A DNA stretch of 64,000 bases from Candidatus Gugararchaeum adminiculabundum. GTDB lineage: Archaea; Micrarchaeota; Micrarchaeia; Burarchaeales; Gugararchaeaceae. The stretch lies in contig CABMDC010000012.1 in assembly GCA_902384795.1 (NCBI GenBank), positions 197,970-261,969 on the forward strand, in the 5' to 3' direction. Within the stretch, counting starts at the first letter, position 1; each line of letters begins with the position of its first letter. The position numbers and the translations under genes are program-made. Below the pieces are notes generated by a model that saw only the letters and a list, made by a program, of their open reading frames with translations, was not told where the DNA came from and made no database searches. Shown piece after piece: positions 40,813-49,141 of the stretch.

Positions 40813-41490
40813 TTAGATTTGCGTGCTAGCGCTTAAAAGTTGCGCGCTGCCCTTGCCCTTGGCACTTATCTTTGGCTTTGTTGCCTCAAGAACGCACAGG
40901 GACTCTTCTCCGATGTTCTTTTCCTCTAGAATTTCCACTTTAAATCCTAGGTGCCTGAGCGCAAGGACTGTTTTTTCAGTGTCTGCCAGCGAGGAATGGA
41001 GCATGAGCAATTTGCCGCCGGGAGCGAGGAACGGGCTGAAAAGCGCGAGGAACTTGTCAATTACCGCCCTGCCGTCAGAGCCGCCGTTCCAGGCCAGGTC
41101 AATCGGGCCTTTGGTAACCTCGTCCGGTGAAGTTGGCAAATAGGGAGGATTGAAAATTATGGTGTCAAATTCGCCTGAAACTTTGCTGAAAAGATCGCTG
41201 TGAATCACTTCGCACTTGCAATTGTTCAGGGCGCAGTTGTACCTGGCATTCTCAACCGCTTTTTCATTGATGTCCACTGCCACTGAGGCATTGGCGAAAA
41301 TCGCCTGGATTCCGGAACCGGTGCCAACGTCGAGAATTCGGCCCGAGGCGCGGCTGGCGGAATATTTCGCAAGCATGAAGGAGTCCTCTGCCGGATTGTA
41401 AACGTCCTTGAAAATTTTGAAGCGCTTTCCCGAAAACTCAAATTCAGCAGCCGGTTCCTGCTGCTCCAGCCTTAGGGTTGGTTTCTCCAA
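40813..41490 (-). CDS. HemK-family protein methyltransferase (eRF1-type, Mtq2-like)
   Basis: The SAM motif DVGTGSGIQAIF and the catalytic FNPPYLPT (NPPY) are clear, as is the acidic D in VAVDINEKAVENA. Length (225 residues) fits the archaeal/eukaryotic release-factor methylase more than bacterial PrmC, which has an N-terminal domain. The target is presumably Gln in the GGQ loop of aRF1. The start is a TTG at 41490 inside the Sua5 gene, giving a 47-bp overlap; no other good start is seen in frame. Confidence 0.85.
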   Translation of the reverse strand: MEKPTLRLEQQEPAAEFEFSGKRFKIFKDVYNPAEDSFMLAKYSASRASGRILDVGTGSGIQAIFANASVAVDINEKAVENARYNCALNNCKCEVIHSDLFSKVSGEFDTIIFNPPYLPTSPDEVTKGPIDLAWNGGSDGRAVIDKFLALFSPFLAPGGKLLMLHSSLADTEKTVLALRHLGFKVEILEEKNIGEESLCVLEATKPKISAKGKGSAQLLSASTQI

Positions 41491-42076
41491 GCTTCATCGC
41501 CCCTTTTCTCAAAATTTTCTCATCTACCAAATCTACTACAGTGGAAGGCTGCGCGTGCATGCACTTGCCACCGTCTATGATTATGGCGACTCCTTCTCTT
41601 ATGCTTTTTGGAATGCTTTCAACTGTGAAAGGAGCGGGCTGGCCGCTCAAATTGGCGCTCGTGCCTGTGATTGGGAATCCCAGTGATTTCACCAATTGGC
41701 GCAGGAAATTATTCTCTGGAACGCGCACTCCGACTTTGTCTGTGGCGGAGACTGGGAGAAGTTTGCCCTTTTTTTTCTTTAGGACTAGGGTGTAGGGGCC
41801 GGGAAGGAAATTAACAACTTTGTCCTTTTGCGCGGGCGTGAGCTCAACGTATTCCTCGAGCATTTGGAGCGAGGAGACAATGATGGAAATTGGTTTCTGC
41901 TCTCCGCGGCCTTTTAGCTCCTGAATTTTCGCTACTACGCCAGCATCTAATGCGTTGCCGCCGATTCCGTAAAGGGTGTCGGTTGGGTAGATGATTAGCT
42001 CGCCAGCGAGAATTGCCTTCTTGGCTTCGGCCAGTGCGAACGGGAAATCCTTTTCCAGATTGATTGTTTTGGGCAT
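41444..42076 (-). CDS. sua5: Threonylcarbamoyl-AMP synthase (Sua5/YrdC)
   Basis: The enzyme makes threonylcarbamoyl-adenylate for t6A37 of tRNA. Motifs: YPTDTLYGIGGNA, KGRGEQKPISI (nucleotide-binding), LPGPYTLVLKKK and GTSANLSGQPAP. At 210 residues it is the YrdC-type length, without the Sua5 extension. It is the first gene of the operon with the methyltransferases. The frame ends within the next gene's N-terminus. Confidence 0.92.
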   Translation of the reverse strand: MPKTINLEKDFPFALAEAKKAILAGELIIYPTDTLYGIGGNALDAGVVAKIQELKGRGEQKPISIIVSSLQMLEEYVELTPAQKDKVVNFLPGPYTLVLKKKKGKLLPVSATDKVGVRVPENNFLRQLVKSLGFPITGTSANLSGQPAPFTVESIPKSIREGVAIIIDGGKCMHAQPSTVVDLVDEKILRKGAMKLGETNPKAGAAGTGC

Positions 42077-42112
42077 GGATAGGATTGGGGAATGTAGATT
42101 TTTAAGGGCTGT

Positions 42113-42625
42113 TCAGTTCAGGGTTATACCGGTGAACCCCAGGTTCGCCCCATGGAAAGCTGGTGTGAGAAGCTCCTGCACCCAGCCCGGAATTTTATCT
42201 AGGAACGCATTGGGGACGGTATCGAAAATTCCGTCTATGAACTGCATTTTCTTAAAAGAAATGGTCATTGGTTGCGAGTTGACAGATATGACGGCAATCT
42301 TCGTATTGAATTCTCCCTTTATGTCACGCAAATTCCCAGTAGAGAGGAGGGGAAAGCTAGTTTCAGGAATAAGGAGAACTTCGCAGGGATTTTTCCCTAG
42401 GTATTCTTTGATTGAATTGGAAAAATCATGGTAAGACTGCGTCTTATTATGCACCGTAAGAACAGTGACATTTGAGAAGCCCTGGCTGCGGAATTTTTCC
42501 GCAATTCTTTTGCAAAAATCAATGTGCCACGAAAATTGTTCTACTGCGATTGTTATGCGCTTTTCAAACAAAGTTTTCTGCCCGCCGTTTTGCGGAGAGA
42601 CAACCATCCTCGAATTTCCGTTCAT
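42113..42625 (-). CDS. Small alpha/beta protein, receiver-like, unknown
   Basis: A 170-residue soluble protein with alternating strands and helices: KRITIAVEQFSWHIDFCKRIA, FSNVTVLTVHNKTQ, PCEVLLIPETSF, KIAVISVNSQPM, IDGIFDTVPNAF. The repeated beta-alpha order and lengths recall response-regulator receivers or related Rossmann-like units. No conserved Asp acceptor can be fixed. The ATG at 42625 is preceded by TTGGTGATTTT, a ribosome site. It is the last of three such genes on the minus strand (see the next two), separated from the middle one by 114 bp. Confidence 0.5.
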   Translation of the reverse strand: MNGNSRMVVSPQNGGQKTLFEKRITIAVEQFSWHIDFCKRIAEKFRSQGFSNVTVLTVHNKTQSYHDFSNSIKEYLGKNPCEVLLIPETSFPLLSTGNLRDIKGEFNTKIAVISVNSQPMTISFKKMQFIDGIFDTVPNAFLDKIPGWVQELLTPAFHGANLGFTGITLN

Positions 42626-42739
42626 AAAATCACCAAAAATAACTTGGAAAATAAATGCGTATAAATGTTGTAGCTCGTGGCTTGACGTTGTATGACATCC
42701 GACGAAGTTGGACACTTGACGAGCAACTTTAATCTTCGC

Positions 42740-43633
42740 CTAAAGAGCTTTCATTTGCGCAGCGAATTCGAGACTTTCTGTGACTGCTGCGCACAGCCCG
42801 GGCTCGCTTGGAATTGCGGTGAAAATGTGCTCGAACATTTTTTTGGCAGGGTCGCCATCAGCTAGAGGTTTGTCGCCTTCTGAAATGACTAATATGCCCA
42901 AAAGATGTTTGTTTGACTCTCTCGCCGCTTTGAATAGGTCAATTCCGCTTGCAAACTCTTTGCCTGTTCCTGAACCAGGCGGGACGTGAACTACCTTACT
43001 GCTGGCTATCAGCAGGTCGGCGCCTCTTGCCACAAGCTCTGCATCATTCCTGAATGTCGCGATTTCAACGTTCTTGAAGCCTTCCCGCGTAAGAGCACAC
43101 GCAACTTCAGAAGAATTCCCTGTGAGATTGGTAGAGCCCAGAAAAGGATTTGAAACAATAACTACTATTTTCGCCTGCCTTATGTCGGTTTCAGTTTTCG
43201 CTATTTCATCCGCAATGGGCTGCTGACTGAGGATGTCGTCCGATGCGCGTCTTATCGCAGCTGCGACTGCATCGTTTTTGGAAGCACGAAAAGGAAGCAC
43301 TTCGAATGGTTCGTGCTTGATTATCTCATCAGGATTGTCAGAGAGTATTATTATGTGGATTTTTGGGTTTGCTTGCCTTAGCAAGAATATGATAGTCTCT
43401 GTTTCTGCCAGGGATTCCTTTGGGCTGAGCACTGCCACGTCAAAAGCCTGCACTTCTTTGAGAAGAGCGATTACTTCAGTAGGCCATTGAGCCCCCGAAA
43501 CCGTTGGTTTTACCTTGTTGTCTAGAAGACTCGCAGTTAGGCGCGCGAAATCTTTTGATGGATCATAATAGAGAACTCTAAGCTGGGCTGCTTGCCTAGC
43601 GGCCGAGTTTTGTGCGAAAGTTGGTTCACCCAT
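42740..43633 (-). CDS. Two-unit receiver-like protein, unknown
   Basis: A 297-residue protein with two alpha/beta halves. The first (about residues 18-135) begins LRVLYYDPSKDFARLTASLL like a receiver, has FDVAVLSPKES where the phospho-Asp would be (here absent), and HIIILSDNPDEI with the Thr/Ser position. The second half (about 155-297) has AKIVVIVSNPFLGSTN and GADLLIASSKV, similar in fold. It looks like a degraded receiver or a related sensing domain. It starts 4 bp after the next upstream gene's stop, so they share a message. I cannot give a function. Confidence 0.5.
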   Translation of the reverse strand: MGEPTFAQNSAARQAAQLRVLYYDPSKDFARLTASLLDNKVKPTVSGAQWPTEVIALLKEVQAFDVAVLSPKESLAETETIIFLLRQANPKIHIIILSDNPDEIIKHEPFEVLPFRASKNDAVAAAIRRASDDILSQQPIADEIAKTETDIRQAKIVVIVSNPFLGSTNLTGNSSEVACALTREGFKNVEIATFRNDAELVARGADLLIASSKVVHVPPGSGTGKEFASGIDLFKAARESNKHLLGILVISEGDKPLADGDPAKKMFEHIFTAIPSEPGLCAAVTESLEFAAQMKAL

Positions 43634-43637
43634 GGAA

Positions 43638-44213
43638 TCACTTCCTGTCTGTTATTGGCTCCGGAAATAGCAGCGCGCTGATTTGATTGCTGAGCCTGGG
43701 AGCGGAAACTTCGCCCACGAGAATTGAATCAAAGCTTTGGAGAGAAATCTTTGGACTATGAAGCCCCCCTCTGGGGACAGACCGCATCAAGGAAAGCGCT
43801 GAAAGCACCTTTGCCTTGGCGAGTTCGTCCTTGGCCATCAGGATGAACTTGGTGCCTATGCTTAAGCTTTGGCACATTTTTTTTGCAAGAAAAAAACTCT
43901 CTGCAACTTCCCTTGCGTCCATTTCGGTGGTAAGGACAATTACGGAGTAGGGATTGCCTGCTTCTATTTGCTGGCGCACTGCGAGAACAAGCGTGGTGCA
44001 GTCGCCTGCAACTTCAACCTGCCAGGATTTGGCGCCGTGGGGCGCCCTGGACTTGGAGTCAAAGGGCGCATTTTTTTCGAAAAAAGGGGATGCATTCGTG
44101 AAAGAATGAAGGACAAGAATCTGCGGGATTAGCGCCCTGACTGGCGGTTGCTCGGTTTTGCGGTCAGCAGCAGACTGGAATGCGCTCTTGCCAGAATAGC
44201 GCGGATTTAGCAT
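43638..44213 (-). CDS. Receiver-like protein, unknown
   Basis: A 191-residue protein of the same alpha/beta type as its two downstream neighbours (ILVLHSFTNASPFFEK, YSVIVLTTEMDAREVA, TKFILMAKDELAKAKVL, FDSILVGEVSA). It heads the three-gene unit and is divergent from the XRE-type regulator of the mevalonate operon, sharing the 150-bp promoter region. A TTTAAA box lies about 27 nt before its ATG. The set may sense or pass on a signal to that operon, but this is only position-based inference. Confidence 0.5.
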   Translation of the reverse strand: MLNPRYSGKSAFQSAADRKTEQPPVRALIPQILVLHSFTNASPFFEKNAPFDSKSRAPHGAKSWQVEVAGDCTTLVLAVRQQIEAGNPYSVIVLTTEMDAREVAESFFLAKKMCQSLSIGTKFILMAKDELAKAKVLSALSLMRSVPRGGLHSPKISLQSFDSILVGEVSAPRLSNQISALLFPEPITDRK

Positions 44214-44309
44214 GGCATTATATATGCAAACACTGCTTTAAATAGATTACCACATGTTCCTGGGAAAAGCAGACCCGAAGAAACCGGACTCTCCGACGGA
44301 GAACTAAAA

Positions 44310-44319
44310 CATATATAAA
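44310..44319 (+). promoter_or_regulatory. TATA box of the mevalonate-entry operon
   Basis: CATATATAAA lies about 50 bp before the ATG at 44364. A partial dyad CGAACATATATTCG (44327-44340) just downstream could be an operator for the regulator encoded by the first gene. Confidence 0.55.
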
Positions 44320-44363
44320 CGTTTGCCGAACATATATTCGTCAAGTTCAAGGTGGGGTAAAAT

Positions 44364-45050
44364 ATGACAGGCGACAAACTTTCCGCAAGGATTGCAGGTG
44401 AAATTGCGCTTAGCGAAGCGCCCGGCTCCACCATGAAAAAGTGGAGGGAAATTTTCGGAATCACCCAGGCCGAGCTGGGGAATCATCTGGGAATTTCGCC
44501 CAGCACCATCAGCGACTATGAGGGGAATCGAAGGAAAAGCCCGGGAATCGGGATTGTCAGAAGGTTCGTGGACGCGCTTACGAAAATTGATGAGAAAAAA
44601 GGGGGTCATATACTTGAAAAATTCACCCAGGAAGAAGAGCCGAACAAATTCTTTGAGCTGCATGAATTCGCAGGCGGGATTACAGGTGTTGATTTCGCAA
44701 AAATGCTGGGCGCAAAGGCGATTGTAAACCAGGAATTGCTGGAGAGCAAGAAAATTTACGGCTATACGCTCATTGATTCGATACGCGTAATTTTGGAAAT
44801 GCCGCCAAACGAATTTCCGAAATTGTATGGGAGCGTTGGGGAAAGGGCGTTCATTTTTACCAAAGTTTCAACCGGAAGAAGCCCGATGGTCGTAATTCGG
44901 GTTTCGCCCATGAAGCCGAGCATGGTTGTGCTGCACGGAATCAGCGAAGTGGACAAATTGGCGATTAAGATTGCGCAAAAGGAGCAGATTCCGCTTCTTG
45001 TGACGAAAAAGGACATTGGAAAGATTAAAGAGGAATTGAACAGAATCTAA
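44364..45050 (+). CDS. XRE-type transcriptional regulator of the HMG-CoA synthase operon
   Basis: A 228-residue protein. Residues about 25-75 are an XRE/Cro-type helix-turn-helix (MKKWREIFGITQAELGNHLG, ISPSTISDYEGNRRKSPG). Residues about 90-228 form a ligand-binding-like domain with GYTLIDSIRVILEMPPNEF and MVVIRVSPMKPSMVVLHG. The same regulator stands before HMG-CoA synthase in many archaea, which fixes the role: control of isoprenoid entry. Ligand unknown. An AGGTGGGG ribosome site lies just upstream of the ATG. Confidence 0.87.
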   Translation: MTGDKLSARIAGEIALSEAPGSTMKKWREIFGITQAELGNHLGISPSTISDYEGNRRKSPGIGIVRRFVDALTKIDEKKGGHILEKFTQEEEPNKFFELHEFAGGITGVDFAKMLGAKAIVNQELLESKKIYGYTLIDSIRVILEMPPNEFPKLYGSVGERAFIFTKVSTGRSPMVVIRVSPMKPSMVVLHGISEVDKLAIKIAQKEQIPLLVTKKDIGKIKEELNRI

Positions 45051-45086
45051 AACATTTTGGTGCAAATATTCTACTGAGGTAATGTG

Positions 45087-46136
45087 ATGATTGCAGGAAT
45101 TATCGGCTATGGCGCTTATGTTCCTAGGTATAGAATCAAGGCCGAGGAAATTGCCGCTGTCTGGGGGGAAGAGCCGGACAGGATAATCAGCGGGCTGAAC
45201 ATCAAGGAAAAAAGCGTGCCTGCGACTGATGAGGATACGGTCACATTGGCGGTGGAAGCTGCGCGCAATGCGCTAAAGCATTCGGGAATTGACCCAAAGG
45301 AAATTGGCGCGCTCTATGTGGGAAGCGAATCGCACCCCTATGCAGTGAAGCCGACTGCGAGCATTGTAGCCGAGGCGATTGGCGCAACCCCGAACCTGAC
45401 TGCGGCTGATTTGGAATTCGCATGCAAGGCAGGAACAGCGGCCATTCAGATGTGCATGGGGCTGGTTGCGAGCGGCATGGTCAAGTATGGCATGGCAATC
45501 GGGGCTGACACGAGCCAGGGAAGGCCGGGGGATGCACTAGAATATTCCGCAAGCGCTGGCGCGGCCGCGTACATTATTGGAAAAAAGAAGGAGGAAGCAA
45601 TTGCTGAAATTATTGACACTTATTCATTTACCACAGACACGCCTGACTTCTGGAGAAGGGAAGGCGCGGATTTCCCCCAGCATGGCGGGAGATTCACAGG
45701 TGAGCCTGCGTATTTCAAGCATGTGATTAGTGCCAGCAAAGGCATGATGGAAAAGACGAAGATGAAGCCAGAGGAATTCGACTATGCTGTTTTCCACCAG
45801 CCGAACGGGAAATTCCCGCTTCAAGCTGGAAAGATGCTGGGCTTCAGCTCAAAGCAACTGGAAAGGGGGCTGCTCACTCCGATTATCGGGAATACTTACA
45901 GCGCTGCTTCGCCGCTCGGATTGGCGAATGTGCTGGATGAGGCAAAACCTAACAAGAAAATTCTGCTGACAAGCTTTGGAAGCGGGGCTGGAAGCGATTC
46001 GTTTGTGATTAGGACAACGGATTTGATTGACAAGAAGAGAAAGGGAATCACGCCGCTGATGGATTATGTTAATGACAAGCAGTATTTGAGCTATGGATTG
46101 TATGTTAAGCACAGAAGGAAATTGAAAAGTATGTAG
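45087..46136 (+). CDS. Hydroxymethylglutaryl-CoA synthase
   Basis: Makes HMG-CoA from acetyl-CoA and acetoacetyl-CoA, the first committed step toward archaeal lipids. The catalytic Cys is in [14 protein letters not shown], the His in [11 protein letters not shown] and the early Glu in [12 protein letters not shown]. At about 349 residues it is the archaeal length. GAGGT lies about 7 nt before the ATG at 45087. It follows the XRE regulator in an operon with thiolase and DUF35, forming the known archaeal complex that channels acetyl-CoA. Confidence 0.94.
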   Translation: MIAGIIGYGAYVPRYRIKAEEIAAVWGEEPDRIISGLNIKEKSVPATDEDTVTLAVEAARNALKHSGIDPKEIGALYVGSESHPYAVKPTASIVAEAIGATPNLTAADLEFACKAGTAAIQMCMGLVASGMVKYGMAIGADTSQGRPGDALEYSASAGAAAYIIGKKKEEAIAEIIDTYSFTTDTPDFWRREGADFPQHGGRFTGEPAYFKHVISASKGMMEKTKMKPEEFDYAVFHQPNGKFPLQAGKMLGFSSKQLERGLLTPIIGNTYSAASPLGLANVLDEAKPNKKILLTSFGSGAGSDSFVIRTTDLIDKKRKGITPLMDYVNDKQYLSYGLYVKHRRKLKSM

Positions 46137-46203
46137 ATTATAGGTAATGATGATTGAAAATTAGGTAAAAGATAGGAAGAGATTGGATTTGGAGATGATG
46201 GTC

Positions 46204-46461
46204 ATGAAAAAGAAAAATGAAAAGGGATTGCTGGAATCGCGCGGGCTAAGCGAGAGCGTTGCTGCAAGGCATGCGAAAGTTATTGAGCAGAATCTTTTCG
46301 GAAAAAGAATAACTGCTGCCAGCATTGAAGAAATGATGGAAACCCAGAAGGAAGTCGAGGGCGAGGATACGGAAAGGGTTTTTTGCGCCGAGGGCGTTTC
46401 CCTGCAGGAAAAGAACAAGGAAGCTTTTGGAAAAAGATGGAAGCTGAAAAGCAAGGAGTAA
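46204..46461 (+). CDS. Small charged protein inside the mevalonate operon, unknown
   Basis: An 85-residue helical protein starting MKKKNEKGLLESRG, with a run of acidic and basic residues (MMETQKEVEGEDTERV) and one Cys. The ATG at 46204 follows GGAGATGATG. It lies between HMG-CoA synthase and thiolase, a place normally without a gene. It could be a small helper of the complex or a chance insertion; nothing in its sequence decides. Confidence 0.5.
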   Translation: MKKKNEKGLLESRGLSESVAARHAKVIEQNLFGKRITAASIEEMMETQKEVEGEDTERVFCAEGVSLQEKNKEAFGKRWKLKSKE

Positions 46462-46496
46462 GAAGGATGAATTGCGATTAGAAATGAGATGAAAAT

Positions 46497-47660
46497 ATGC
46501 GAAGAGTTGCCATAATCGGAGTGGGAATGAGCAAATTCGGCGAGGTTTGGGAGCGGGGCTTCCGCGAGCTTGTAGCCGAAGCAGGGCTCCGTGCAATCGA
46601 AGACGCGAAAGTGCAGGGAGAGGAAATTGACGCGCTTTTCGGCGGAACAATGGCCGCAGGAAGATTGATTGGCCAGGAGCATATTGCCGCGCTGATTGCT
46701 GATTACATGGGAATTAACCCAACTGCTGCTACGCGTGTTGAGGATGCATGCGCAAGCGGCGGAGTCGCCCTGAGAACAGGAATGATGGCCGTGGCGAGCG
46801 GGCTCCATGACATGGTGGTTGTTGGAGGCGTGGAAAAAATGACCGATGTCGCGGTGGGAGATGCGACCAGCGCGCTGGGAGGCGCAGGCGACCAGGAATG
46901 GGAGCTGTTCATGGGCGCGACTTTCCCGTCGCTTTACGCGTTCATTGCCCAGAGGCACATGAAAGATTACGGGACCACCGAGGAGCAGATGGCCGCAGTG
47001 GCAGTGAAAAATCACGCCAATGCTTCGAAAAATAAGTACGCGCAATATCAAAATGAGATTACCATTGAGCAGGTGATGAAAAGCAAGGTGATTGCTTCGC
47101 CGCTCAAGTTGTTTGATTGTTCACCGATTACCGATGGGGCCGCAGCGGTTGTGCTTTGCCCGCTGGACAAGGCGAAAAAATATACGGACACGCCGATTGA
47201 AATTATTGGGACCGGGCAGGCAAGTGATACTATTGCGCTCCATTCACGGGAGAGTTTCACAACACTGAAAGCGACTAAGATTGCTGCCAAAAAAGCCTAT
47301 GACATGGCAAAGGTTGGGCCCAAGGACATCAAAGTTGCTGAAGTTCATGATTGCTTTACCATTGCCGAATTATTGGCAATTGAGGATTTGGGCTTTTTCA
47401 AAAAAGGAGAGGGAGGCAAGGCGACTGCGAATGGCGAAACCGCGCTCAACTCGAAAATCAGCATAAACACCAGCGGAGGGCTGAAAGGATGCGGCCATCC
47501 GGTGGGCGCAACAGGAGTGAAGCAGGCGGTGGAAATCGCCTGGCAATTAAGAGGGGATGCAGGGGCAAGGCAGGTGAGCGGCGCCGAGTACGGGCTGACC
47601 CAGAATGTGGGCGGTTCGGGCGCAACCGCGGTTGTCCACATCTACAAGAGGGCTGACTAA
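46497..47660 (+). CDS. Thiolase (acetyl-CoA C-acetyltransferase)
   Basis: Condenses two acetyl-CoA to acetoacetyl-CoA. The nucleophile Cys is in [13 protein letters not shown], the His in [12 protein letters not shown], and the C-terminal CGHPVGATG is the active-site loop. The length (387) is the archaeal type. It is the partner of HMG-CoA synthase in a complex held by the DUF35 protein encoded just downstream, 1 bp after its stop. Confidence 0.93.
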   Translation: MRRVAIIGVGMSKFGEVWERGFRELVAEAGLRAIEDAKVQGEEIDALFGGTMAAGRLIGQEHIAALIADYMGINPTAATRVEDACASGGVALRTGMMAVASGLHDMVVVGGVEKMTDVAVGDATSALGGAGDQEWELFMGATFPSLYAFIAQRHMKDYGTTEEQMAAVAVKNHANASKNKYAQYQNEITIEQVMKSKVIASPLKLFDCSPITDGAAAVVLCPLDKAKKYTDTPIEIIGTGQASDTIALHSRESFTTLKATKIAAKKAYDMAKVGPKDIKVAEVHDCFTIAELLAIEDLGFFKKGEGGKATANGETALNSKISINTSGGLKGCGHPVGATGVKQAVEIAWQLRGDAGARQVSGAEYGLTQNVGGSGATAVVHIYKRAD

Positions 47661-47661
47661 A

Positions 47662-48063
47662 ATGTTTCCAGGATTACCGCTAATGTGGAGAAGGATACCT
47701 GAAAGGTACAGGATGGCAGGCAGCCTGTGCGAGAATTGCAGGCAGAACTTTTTCCCGCGCAGGACTTTCTGCCCAATATGCAGGAGAAAGGGGAAAATCG
47801 TTGACAAGCAGATGTCCGGCAAGGGGAAAGTTTTTGCCTATTCGCTGGTGACCGCTCCGCCCGTTGGCTATGAGGGGGAAATACCCTATATTTTGGCAAT
47901 TATTGAGTTAGATGAAGGGCCGAAAGTGACGGCACAAATTGTGGACTGCAAGTGTGACAAACTGGAGATTGGAACCAAGGTGAAGAGCGCCTTTAGGCGG
48001 ATTACCGAGGACGGGGATGAGGGGATCATCTACTATGGGTTCAAGTTCAAGCTCGATAAATAG
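47662..48063 (+). CDS. DUF35 zinc-ribbon OB-fold protein
   Basis: A 133-residue protein. It has rubredoxin-like zinc cysteines in SLCENCRQNFF and RTFCPICRRKG, then an OB fold (KGKVFAYSLVTAPPVGYEG, LAIIELDEGPKVTAQI). It is the scaffold that joins thiolase and HMG-CoA synthase in archaea. The ATG at 47662 is 1 bp after the thiolase stop, so translation is coupled. It ends the mevalonate operon. Confidence 0.93.
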   Translation: MFPGLPLMWRRIPERYRMAGSLCENCRQNFFPRRTFCPICRRKGKIVDKQMSGKGKVFAYSLVTAPPVGYEGEIPYILAIIELDEGPKVTAQIVDCKCDKLEIGTKVKSAFRRITEDGDEGIIYYGFKFKLDK

Positions 48064-48175
48064 GGAGGAATGGGCGGGGTTCGGGGAGAAATGGCCTCCC
48101 GCAAACGATTTAAAGTTATAATGGCTAAATAGAAGCAGAGTGAAGTAAAACTAGCTCTTATTTTGGGGTGTTAGA

Positions 48176-48358
48176 ATGAAGGAAGTTCAGCTTAATCATT
48201 TCGAAAAAACCAGGATCATCGGCGCGCGCGCATTGCAGCTCGCTAGTGGCGCACCTCCATTGGTGGAGATAACGGAAGGGACCATTGACCCGGTGCAGGT
48301 CGCCTACGATGAATTCGAGAAGAATGTGATTCCGCTCGTAGTGGTCAGGACGCATTAA
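48176..48358 (+). CDS. rpoK: RNA polymerase subunit K (RpoK/Rpb6)
   Basis: A 60-residue subunit that holds the clamp base of archaeal RNA polymerase. The key stretch RIIGARALQLASGAPPL is that of the family, preceded by HFEKT and followed by IDPVQVAYDEFEKNVIPLVVVR. Length is normal for archaeal RpoK. GGGGTG stands just upstream of the ATG, and TTTAAAGTTATA (about 48109-48120) gives it its own TATA region. It is separate from other RNA polymerase genes. Confidence 0.96.
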   Translation: MKEVQLNHFEKTRIIGARALQLASGAPPLVEITEGTIDPVQVAYDEFEKNVIPLVVVRTH

Positions 48359-48391
48359 CTAAAAACTAAACATCTGTTTCTGTTGCCCAGA

Positions 48392-49141
48392 TTATTGCGG
48401 GCATTGTTTTTCAGTCCCATTAGCGGAGACGCAGGTCATATTGAACGGCGCGCCAATGAGCTCGAACTCGCTTTCGTTTGAGCTGGAATAGAGAATTACC
48501 CGCTTGTCCTGGTCGACATAAATCATCTGGCTTGGGATGTCTGTGCTGGAAATGCCGCGCTCGTTTGCAAAAAACGAGGAGAACTCCACTTTGAACGCAT
48601 CGCGGCCCTTGAATTTCTCGGTTCCAAGCACCTTGAAATTGAGCACCAGGGTCTGATTGAACGGATAGTCTCCGGTTACCATGCTGGTGGTGTTGTGCTG
48701 CCAGACAAATCCGTCCTTTAGGGACATGGTCAGGTCTGAGAAAAAGAAATCAACGCTTGCATTGGTCAGGAATGAGCCGTTCTGGGAATTGACCAGGATC
48801 TGGGACGGCTTGCCGGAACTCTTGCTCAGGCAGGTGGAAATGGAAACACCCAGCTCAGGCACTTTGCCCTGAACTGGGGCGCAGGACTGGGATGTGCTGT
48901 CTTTGATCGAGTATTCGGTGCGGACCGGGCTTTGGGAAGGGCCCCGGAATTCGTAGGTATAATTTTCTCCGCCAAGAAGCGGAAAATCTTTTGTTGGCGA
49001 AAGGCGGGAGAAAGAAATGGAAGTCTCATAGGTCGGCGGCTTTAGGGTCAGGAACACATAGCCCATCATTAGGATGAAGATGAGAACCGATGCCCCGATT
49101 ATGAGCATGGTGTCCCGGCTCATTAGGTCGCTGATTTTCAT
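48392..49141 (-). CDS. Surface protein with N-terminal membrane anchor, unknown
   Basis: A 249-residue protein. Residues about 10-33 (DTMLIIGASVLIFILMMGYV) form a single helix, and the rest lies outside with many sequons (NYT, NGS, NAS, NTT, NQT, NES, NMT) and four cysteines in two pairs (SCAPVQG with STCLSKSS, and MTCVSANG with KQCPQ). The signature is a beta-rich domain of unknown family. It overlaps the gene upstream (49138-50820) by ATGA, so the two are translated together. Confidence 0.65.
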   Translation of the reverse strand: MKISDLMSRDTMLIIGASVLIFILMMGYVFLTLKPPTYETSISFSRLSPTKDFPLLGGENYTYEFRGPSQSPVRTEYSIKDSTSQSCAPVQGKVPELGVSISTCLSKSSGKPSQILVNSQNGSFLTNASVDFFFSDLTMSLKDGFVWQHNTTSMVTGDYPFNQTLVLNFKVLGTEKFKGRDAFKVEFSSFFANERGISSTDIPSQMIYVDQDKRVILYSSSNESEFELIGAPFNMTCVSANGTEKQCPQ

